Below, one piece after another: positions 55,886-64,000 of a stretch of DNA of 64,000 bases. Source of the stretch: Camellia lanceoleosa (lineage: Eukaryota; Streptophyta; Magnoliopsida; Ericales; Theaceae). The notes beneath the pieces are model-generated. The model made no database searches. It saw only the letters and a list, made by a program, of their open reading frames with translations, and had not been told where the DNA came from. Both the position numbers and the translations under genes were made by a program. Numbering within the stretch: the stretch's first letter is position 1; the number at the start of each line of letters is the position of its first letter. The stretch is taken from assembly GCA_025200525.1 (NCBI GenBank), contig CM045761.1, positions 61,598,009-61,662,008 of the forward strand. Reading direction: 5' to 3'.

Positions 55886-57083
55886 AAACAGAAGCAAACT
55901 GATGCTGAAATTGGGCTGGAAAGTGAAGTCATGGCCTCTAAAATTGTGAAGCAAACTGCAGCTGGAAAGTGATGTGGAGGAATGTGTGTTCAAATGTTAA
56001 TGGCTTGTATGTGTGTTCTAAGTAAACTGTGAAGCAATGTGTGAATAATGGACCACTGTGTTATTTTAGATGGACCAATGTGTTAATTTACATGGACCAA
56101 TGTATCGATTTTGATGGACCAATGTTTTAATTTAGGTGTTAAACTTGTATTGGTTGATGTTCATTTACAGTTGATTTTAATTTAGATGTTAAACCCAAGT
56201 GAGCTGGTTGTGGTTGATGTTCATTTAACTTGGTTGATGTTGGTTGATGTTCATTTAACTTGTATTGTTGTCCATGTTGGTTCTGGTTCTGGTTCTGGTA
56301 TGCTGGTTCTGGTTCTGTATTGAACACAAATCTAGTTCTACTGGTATGTTTTTGGTATGGTGTTCATTTGTTCTGGTTCTGTTGGGATGTTAATGTATTG
56401 CTGCTAGTATGGATCTATTGGGATGTTAATGTATTGCTGTCCATGTTTATCTCCTTGTTCTGTTCTGGTTCTGTTTCATGTATTGCTGCTGGTATGGATC
56501 TACTGCTGCTGGTATAGATCTGTTGGGATGTTAATGTATTGCTGTCCATGTTTATCTCTTTGTTCTGTTCTGGTTTTGTTTCATGTATTGCTGCTGGTAT
56601 GGATCTGCTGGTATAGATGTTAATGTATTAATGCTAAGTCAAAAAGATCTCTGGTTCAGGAAATTGCAAATAATGCATACTCTAAAGGTTCTATACTAAA
56701 AGAGAAAAACAGACTGTAGCATGCTTAAAGAGACCATTCTCACTTACTTAAGCTACTGATGATCATAGAAAACCTGAGGGGAAAAAGTCATTTGCAATAT
56801 ATATGCATATGAAAACTCCTGAGTGTGATGCTGCTGCCATACTCTAACTTGCTAACAGATAAACTTACTAAACCAAAATGCTAACAGTAAGTCATGCTGT
56901 TCGCATACTCATTCCATCATTCATTCCAAAATTCATTCCATAACAGATAACAAGTTGAATGGTTCCCAAAATTCATTCAATTATTCATTCCATAATAGAT
57001 AATAGATAACAAGTTGATGTACATAAAACCCAAAATGGTACAAACTTCCATTCAGTTTTCCAAATTACAATAAAATACAAAAG
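55886..57083. other. 3' flank of the FAR1-like pseudogene with simple repeats
   Basis: 56040-56640 is built from short repeats (tggttctggttctgg; gttaatgtattgctgctggtatggatct in at least three copies; 'ttgatgttcatttaac'; 'tggaccaatgt'). Open frames through it are repeat by-products. The remainder is AT-rich. Confidence 0.6.
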
Positions 57084-57560
57084 TTACATCATAAAGTATA
57101 AAATGATAGAAAATACAATGAAATACACCATCTTTTTGATATTATTTTCTATCATTTGAAGCCTTCGACCATAGTCATTTTCCATGTAATCAAGTCTCAT
57201 CCTTACATCGTTCAAGTCTTCTACTGTTATACGAGCAGAAGCTGTACTATTGGAACGGATTCTGGACGTAATGTCTTCATTATCTTCATCCACGAACTTG
57301 AAGTAATTGCAATGGTGAGTGAGAGTGTTACTCTGCAATGCATGCGAATCAGTTAGTTGAATAAGACAAATATTAATGTGACTAATAAAAGAAGAAAATA
57401 GCCAGAATTACCAACTTACATATTTTGATGGGCAAACAAAGAACAAACGCCCTTCATTTTCATTTTTATTGGTTCTTACAATATGTATGGTAGCGATTCT
57501 CCCACAATTGCATAGCCTTGATTGTAATCTTATGTTGCTAATGTTAGAAAAAGAAGTCAT
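57084..57560 (-). CDS. Small GRF-type zinc-finger protein, two exons
   Basis: Minus-strand exons 57560-57420 and 57332-57084 are joined across an 87-bp GT-AG intron (GTAAGT donor, TTGCAG acceptor). The product is 129 residues with no stop or frameshift. It has a GRF zinc finger: CNCG at residues 17-20, GRLFFVCPS (Cys43) and HHCNYFKFVDED (Cys55), so all four Cys are present. A polar, probably coiled-coil helix follows (VRMRLDYMENDYGRRLQMIE), then a hydrophobic tail (MVYFIVFSIILYFMM) that could be a membrane anchor. Such small GRF proteins are numerous in plants and their role is unknown. It converges on the FAR1-like pseudogene 1.2 kb away, so the two may belong to one transposon, or it may be an independent gene. 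Confidence 0.7.
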
Positions 57561-59252
57561 TTTTTAAATCTGTATACATGAGAAATTTTTTAAATGGCAG
57601 TTCTATAGAGGAGAGGGACAGAGTGTGAAGGCTAATGGAAGTTGTTCTAATGGAAGTTGGTTCTAAATCTGTGAAAGATAATGGAAGTTGGTGCTAATGG
57701 ATAGAATGTGAAGGCTAATGGAAGTTGGTGCTAATGGTGCTAATGGAAGTTGGTTCTAAATCTGCATACAGGGATGTGTGGTTAACTTGGTGCTAATAGA
57801 AGTCCAAAGTTCAAACTAATTTCAGATTATCACCCATATGTCCCATAGAAACAAGTGATTACCATTGTATAGGAACAAGTCAACCAACAAAAATATATTG
57901 AGGGAGATGAAGCAATTAAGTAATGACCTTAAAAAATATATCAGTGCTATTCAGATTGTTCAAATTTGAGGCAATTAAGTAATGACCTAACAAATGTCAA
58001 CCCTGAATACAAAATAATCTGCAGCAAGCTTGATATATTTTGGTGAAGACAAAGATTAGTACAGCTAAGAATATCATGTGCAAGCTCAAACTTCAAGTCC
58101 ACTTAACACACTGAATTACAAAAAAAACTTAAAACACTTAACAGATAAAAAAATTCGCGCGATGCAATTGTATGGACTATGGCTACTGCATGTCTACCAA
58201 CAAAAATCTTTACACAGTTTCAATTTGCTAAAGCTGATTTTTATACAAACATATTCAAGGTTGAAATAATAAGAGAGTAACATTCAGAGATGCATTGCTT
58301 TATCATTTGTTAATTAACCAATTAGACATCGGCTTTAAATTACTTATCCTTTTGTTTAAACATAAAAAACCAATTAAACAAATAACAAAACCAAGAATGA
58401 GTATAGGAACAACTTAATTCATAGCTTAGAAATTACAATCATCAGTCATAAACCAACATGCACTAAACAGGTAATTTTCACTAATCAAATAACAAACCAT
58501 TTGCTTAAGCACTGTCAGGGTGGTTGAATTGACTGAACATTTTCCCAGCAACCAAACAAGGAATTTGATGGTATATGAACTGTGAGAAAATTGAAGTACC
58601 TGTATGAATTTGGGAATAGCCATAGTTGATTGATATGGTGGCTTATTGAGCTTTCTAAATTCCAATTAAGTGTTTTGTGCTTGTTTGTATTTATTTATTT
58701 ATTTTTATTACAGCTCCCTCAGGCTTTATTTTTTGGGGTTTAGCAGATGTGTGAGAATGGAGAATAAATAAAACTTCATTAATCTACAAATACAAAGCAC
58801 AGAGTCTCAAAATGCTTAAAAAAAATCATTACCAAATCATCCTCTTCCTAAATTTTTTCAGACCATTCAAAGCCCTTAACTTTTAGTCGTTGGAATAGAA
58901 ATTGAAAGCCCTAATTTTGAAATTCCAAAAGCCCTAATTTTGAAATTCTAAAAGCCCTAATTTTTTTAGACGAACCCTAACTTGTCAATCTCAATTCCAA
59001 ACCCAAATCTCAATCTCAATCTCAATCACACAATTCTTGACAAAATAATTTCAGACGTTCGAAGACCAACCTGGTTCGTCAAGAATTTCTTTGCTCAGCC
59101 GATGGTGGTCGTCGCGGTGGTTCACGAAGCATAAGCAGTGGAGCTATGGTCGTCGCGGGGTTATGAGTGGGTTCACTGTCGGGACTAGTCGCCGGTTCGC
59201 CGGTGAGGGTGGGTTTGGTGGACGAGCGGCTGAGTGAAACTGAGAGTGTATG
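57561..59252. other. Intergenic region; promoter side of the GRF gene
   Basis: 57600-57780 has repeated 'ctaatggaagttgg' phrases. 58660-59250 becomes GC-rich toward the right, and read on the minus strand looks like a 5' leader (cgccgg... with 'ccctaa' phrases near 58915-58980). A segment near 59194-59213 is an inverted match to 52357-52374. No further gene is supported. Confidence 0.4.
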
Positions 59253-61070
59253 TGTCACGCCCCGAACCCGCCCCAAGAAGTTCGGTGACGAGACCGGCCA
59301 GTAATCCTAGATTACCAAAGGCCTTCCAATACAAAACATACATAACGGGGGCTCGCGGAAGCAAAAACCAAATATAAATAGTCCAAAGAGCTGTGCATAA
59401 TATGAACATTTATATACGTGCCAAAAATATGAGTTAATTACCCACTATCTTTACATAACATGATCATATACATCGCATAACATCAGTTACAATAGTACAA
59501 CAACAAAACAAAACCACAACGGCCTTCCGGAGCACTCAAAAGCGGTAGGCTTCAAAATGGCGGCTTAACAAGAATCCGCCTAGGCTGACTCGCTAAGGCT
59601 CACCTATAATACATAAATACAAACAATGAGCTAAAGCTCAGCAAGTAACATAACAGTAAAGAGGTTAGTGAACGAAGTCCGACATTCCTTATAAAACTGT
59701 AATAAAACACTCATAATCATAATCAGTCATCATATAGAACATACGTAATGGCATACTCCATAGAACATAACATGTGTCGACTAACGACTAGAGTAAATTA
59801 AACACATACCGAGATCTGTCATGGGCTTGTCCTTCCATGCCGCCCCATGACTTATGACGCATGGGCACCATGTTCTCGCATGACTCAACCGACTATGGAT
59901 GCCATGCTAGATTAACACTTCATTTCAAACGTATCATATCATATCATTTATCATTGAAACATAGTTCATAAGAACATATCTTTACAGAAATGTCACTTAC
60001 AGAGGGTTTCCGAAACCGATGGCACGGTCTTCTCACTTCGACCTGCAACAATAACATTATAACACATTCTCAATTTACATTATCCTTAATCATGCACTTC
60101 ATTCCTTTCTTTACTTTATTTCATGTTCATTTCATATTCATTCTCTTCCTTCATTACATTCATGTCCATTTCATAACCATAAGAGGCGAAATAATGCAAG
60201 GTAACATAAGACAATCATGCAGAACAACTTCCCAAACTTTCCTGAAAATAAGCCTTCCTTTTCGCTACTTTGTCCGGCCGTTTTCCAAAAAGAGGTTGAT
60301 TTTTCCGGCGGACCAATTTCAAACTTCCCAAAGCTTCCTTTTCCCCTTTTTCAAAACCATTCAACAATCATAATTTCAAGTCTCAAAACACTTGCTTACA
60401 AACATGAGAAAACCCTTACATCTTCAATTCAGACCCATTTGTATCATAAATAAGATTAACCCATAACTCAAAGTAGAAACCATAAACATATACATACATA
60501 AGCTTCTTAGTTCACTATCCATGGAGGCTTTGAGGAAATAATCTCTTTTAAGCCAATAAACATGATTCAACCCATTCTACCCATGATCTTGAGTTTAACA
60601 TACAAGAATTAGCAAGCTATTTCAAGAATTTGAGGAGAATCCTTACCTTAATCACCTCCTTAAACAAGTTTGAGCTTAACCCCTTTTCTTTCTCTTTTCT
60701 TCTCTTGGTTCTCTCCTTTCTCACTCACGAACTCTCTCTCTCCTCAGATATTTTCTTTCCTTTTCTCTTTGATCTTGAGTCAATAATTCAAGCATCCTTA
60801 TCTTTATAGCCATGTAGAACAAATAAATCAAGTTGTGCCATAATCGAACTTAACGAATCGATTAATTTCACCTTCAATTTCTCGTTTGAAAGGTTCTAAA
60901 TATTCCCGTGTCGCATAGGTATTTTCAATTTCATTTTCGATCCCATTTCACCATTCGAAGTTGTCAGTTCAACAGATAATTTCTCAATTCAACAGATAAT
61001 TCCCAAATTAAATCATATAAATACGTCATTAATTATCAGTAATTACGTCACACGGTTCTGGGTCATTACA
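59253..61070 (-). repeat. 3' LTR of the minus-strand element
   Basis: Plus-strand ends TGTCACGCCCCGAACCCG and TTCTGGGTCATTACA. It is nearly identical to 62433-64000 over long stretches, with clustered indels between blocks of identity. Confidence 0.85.
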
Positions 61071-61743
61071 CTCTCCCCTCCTTAAGAAGTTTGGTCCTCT
61101 AAACTTTCCTTATCTTAACAAAAGTTCAATCAGAAATCTGAGTGACACATTTAAATGTTCCATCCATGCAAAGGTGATATCATAACATAACAATCCATAG
61201 AAAAGGGAATAAATAAGAAAATTCGTTCTATCATCAGTTAAATATTCCACGTTCAATAAGCTCCATCGCATAGGTAATAATACTATCTTACTAAATAGTA
61301 AAGTCATACTTGCTCCGCTTCGCGCAGATTTAGTGTCTTTTCGAACTAAGCTATAAACTCGCTTGAACATTCCCAGAGGTTGCAATCGTTGTTGAGTTAA
61401 CTCCACTAGCAATAGGTCTCTCATTTCGTATATACCAAGTTCTAGCTAGATGTCCTTCATCACATTTGTGATCCACAAATACCCCAATACACCTCCTTAG
61501 TATCATTAATGGTTAGGTTCGATTTGTCATTTACTTGATTCACTAATCATTTCTAGCTTCGCTTAAATGTCTTACCCTCATTGTCGTTGATTTGGACATT
61601 TTCAAAGTCGTAATATTCACATCGAGCTCGATCCAATACATCAACATATTTCTCCAATTTTAGCACATTTACTCGGTCAAGCACTTCAACCGACCACCCT
61701 CAAATTTCCTTGCCTTTTTATATTCTAATCAACCATATGAGGA

Positions 61744-61881
61744 GCGAACGAGCTAGTTCAAAGAATTTACTTTCATACTCCGACATTGCACCTTGCTTCA
61801 CCGCCAAATTCAGATATTTTCCTCTCATGCATTGTGGGAAATACTTCTCATAAAAGATCTCTTTAAATCGATCCCATGTCA
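61744..61881 (-). pseudogene. gag capsid fragment of the minus-strand element
   Basis: The minus-strand reading LTWDRFKEIFYEKYFPQCMR followed by KQGAMSEYESKFFELARS matches the Retrotrans_gag capsid core (W-x-x-F, then Q-G-x-M-x-x-x-E-Y). It is about 50 codons long and interrupted on both sides, some 550 bp from the 5' LTR, where gag belongs. Confidence 0.7.
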
Positions 61882-62432
61882 AGTCCCTATTCTCGATCCC
61901 GCAACATCCACCATCGCCTAGCTTCTTCAGTAAAGGTCGCTAACAACACTTTGTAAACATCATTACACGGAAATACTTGAAAATCTTTTTCATTTCTAAG
62001 ACCCAAGCCTCGCTTTAAAGGTTCAATACCCCAAAGAAACTCGTGGTTTCAATTTCTTGTATTTCGTGTCAAACCGATAATGTCATCATTGTTCATCTGT
62101 TTCTACTTGTGTGGTGGAGGAGGCGAAATGGTCGCTCTCTCTGTGGTTGTTGGTTTTGTTCTAGTTGTTGTCTAACCAATCCATCAAAGCTTCTACCATT
62201 TGTTCTAACTGTTCATTCTTGCATCCAAGATTCCGCTTTCATTAACGCTCGACATTCTCCATTGATCTATAGAGTCCATAACATATAGTACATTTCATTC
62301 TCAACATCATACTTCCTGTCTTCACAGATAAACACACTCACACATGCACATGTTCATGCTATGCCCTATTTCTTTTCTAATGCACCTAATTCTTATGGAC
62401 ACGTGTGTGGGTAAGTTAACTCTCGATACCAC

Positions 62433-64000
62433 TGTCAACCCGCCCCAAGAAGTTGAATCCTAGATTACCAAAGGCCTTCCAATACAAAACATACATAACG
62501 GGGGCTCGCGGAAGCAAAAACCAAATATAAATAGTCCAAAGAGCTGTGCATAATATGAACATTTATATACGTGCCAAAAATATGAGTTAATTACCCACTA
62601 TCTTTACATAACATGATCATATACATCGCATAACATCAGTTACAATAGTACAACAACAAAACAAAACCACAGCCTAGCCCCGCCTGAGCACTCAAAACTG
62701 GTAGGCTCCAAAATGGCGGCTCGAACAAGAATCCGCCTAGGCTTGACTCCCCGAAGGCTCACCTATAATACATAAATACAAACAATGAGCTAAAGCTCAG
62801 CAAGTAACATAACAGTAAAGAGGTTAGTGAACGAAGTCCGACATTCCTTATAAAACTGTAATAAAACACTCATAATCATAATCAGTCATCATATAGAACA
62901 TACGTAATGGCATACTCCATAGAACATAACATGTGTCGACTAACGACTAGAGTAACATTAAACACATACCGAGATCTCAATGACTTATGACGGACTCAAT
63001 CGACTATGGATGCCATGCTAGATTCGTAAATGTAACACTCGTTCACATCATTTCAAACGTATCATATCATATCATTTATCATTGAAACATAGTTCATAAG
63101 AACATATCTTTAATGTCACTTACAGAGGGTTTCTTCTCACTTCGCAACAATAACATTATAACACATTCTCAATTTACATTATCCTTAATCATGCACTTCA
63201 TTCCTTTCTTTACTTTATTTCATGTTCATTTCATATTCATTCTCTTCCTTCATTACATTCATGTCCATTTCATAACCATAAGAGGCGAAATAATGCAAGG
63301 TAACATAAGACAATCATGCAGAACAACTTCCCAAACTTTCCTGAAAATAAGCCGACATTTTTCCAAAAACTGCTGAGAGGTTGATTTTTCCGCAAACTTC
63401 CCAAAGCTTCCTTTTCCCCTTTTTCAAAACCATTCAACAATCATAATTTCAAGTCTCAAAACACTTGCTTACAAACATGAGAAAACCCTTACATCTTCAA
63501 TTCAGACCCATTTGTATCATAAATAAGATTAACCCATAACTCAAAGTAGAAACCATAAACATATACATACATAAGCTTCTTAGTTCACTATCCATGGAGG
63601 CTTTGAGGAAATAATCTCTTTTAAGCCAATAAACATGATTCAACCCATTCTACCCATGATCTTGAGTTTAACATACAAGAATTAGCAAGCTATTTCAAGA
63701 ATTTGAGGAGAATCCTTACCTTAATCACCTCCTTAAACAAGTTTGAGCTTAACCCCTTTTCTTTCTCTTTTCTTCTCTTGGTTCTCTCTCCCTTTCTCAC
63801 TCACGAACTCTCTCTCTCTCCCTCAGATATTTTCTTTCCTTTTCTCTTTGATCTTGAGTCAATAATTCAAGCATCCTTATCTTTATAGCCATGTAGAACA
63901 AATAAATCAAGTTGTGCCATAATCGTGAGCCAAACGGAACTTAACGAATCAGATTAATTTCAGCCTTCAATTTCTCGTTTCGAAAGGTTCTAAATATTCC
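62433..64000 (-). repeat. 5' LTR of the minus-strand element, incomplete at window edge
   Basis: Starts (plus strand) TGTCAACCCGCCCCAAGAAG, lacking short segments present in the other LTR, and then aligns with it to 'ggttctaaatattcc' at the edge. About 170 bp of the LTR should lie beyond 64000. Confidence 0.8.

Larger units (their letters stand above)
59253..64000 (-). mobile_element. Internally deleted LTR retrotransposon, minus strand, cut by the window edge
   Basis: Two direct LTR-type blocks (59253-61070, and 62433 to beyond 64000) enclose only 1.36 kb. On the minus strand the left LTR runs TGTAATGACCC...GGGCGTGACA. Next to it is a polypurine tract (complement of 61071-61086, AAGGAGGGGAGAG), and beside the right LTR is a primer-binding-like TGGTATCGAGAG (complement near 62421-62432), similar to an initiator-Met tRNA site. 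This makes 59253-61070 the 3' LTR. Only a gag remnant is seen inside. The right end and target duplication are outside the window. End sequences resemble Tekay-type chromoviruses. Confidence 0.85.

Noticed and set aside
59079..59409. Minus-strand frames next to the right-hand LTR
   Set aside because: They cross the LTR boundary at 59253 and have no domain; the GC-rich part looks like a 5' leader rather than coding sequence.
60000..63400. Repeated frame MSLTEGF... near 59990 and 63113
   Set aside because: It occurs twice only because it is inside the two LTR copies, on the strand opposite to the element's coding direction.
1..64000. CRISPR arrays, operons, ribosome-binding sites, bacterial phage features
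   Set aside because: None seen; spliced genes and plant transposons make this a plant nuclear sequence.

Overview
This is a nuclear DNA window from a flowering plant, most likely a eudicot. The evidence is GT-AG introns, a plant-type GH3 beta-glucosidase gene, a FAR1/MULE-type gene, dense nested plant transposons (Ty3 LTR elements, MULE foldbacks, hAT-like, CACTA and TTAA/TAA MITEs, LINE-like insertions) and an endogenous geminivirus. The species cannot be named from the sequence. Most bases are transposon-derived; only two or three loci look like host genes.

Layout. 0-6 kb: foldback DNA transposons, one a 2-kb MULE with a perfect 9-bp target duplication, another a MULE nested in a larger foldback that sits in a hAT-like element. 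6-12.8 kb: non-coding, AT-rich, with a 1.17-kb tandem duplication carrying a hairpin MITE. 12.8-13.9 kb and 32.7-33.7 kb: two inverted copies of one roughly 1-kb repeat, on either side of the large retrotransposon. 16.4-30.9 kb: a 14.5-kb Tat-type Ty3/gypsy element with both LTRs and a perfect 5-bp duplication. Its gag is split by a 2.4-kb solo LTR. Its reverse transcriptase, RNase H and integrase N-terminus are missing, and about 3.4 kb of geminivirus DNA stands in their place. Its 3' part carries a spliced-looking antisense gene. 31.4-32.7 kb: a second solo LTR. 35.4-45.8 kb: a nine-exon GH3 beta-glucosidase gene with two LINE-like insertions in its introns, one holding a CACTA MITE. 47.8-49.6 kb: a terminal-inverted-repeat element. 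53.2-55.9 kb: a FAR1-related (MULE transposase-type) pseudogene; convergent with it at 57.1-57.6 kb is an intact small GRF zinc-finger gene. 59.3-64 kb: an internally deleted minus-strand LTR retrotransposon that runs off the right edge.

The most notable content is the viral block (about 21.66-25.05 kb). It holds a Rep gene broken by one in-frame stop, complete TrAP- and REn-like frames, a perfect stem-loop origin with the geminiviral nonanucleotide on the minus strand, candidate promoters on both sides of it, and a 0.36-kb direct repeat of the REn 3' end spaced about 2.49 kb apart, as expected from a more-than-unit-length integrated circle. No coat protein frame is visible. The left end is a fragment that resembles a DNA-B nuclear shuttle protein, fused to a second REn tail. 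All family assignments come from reading the sequence by eye; no database search was run.
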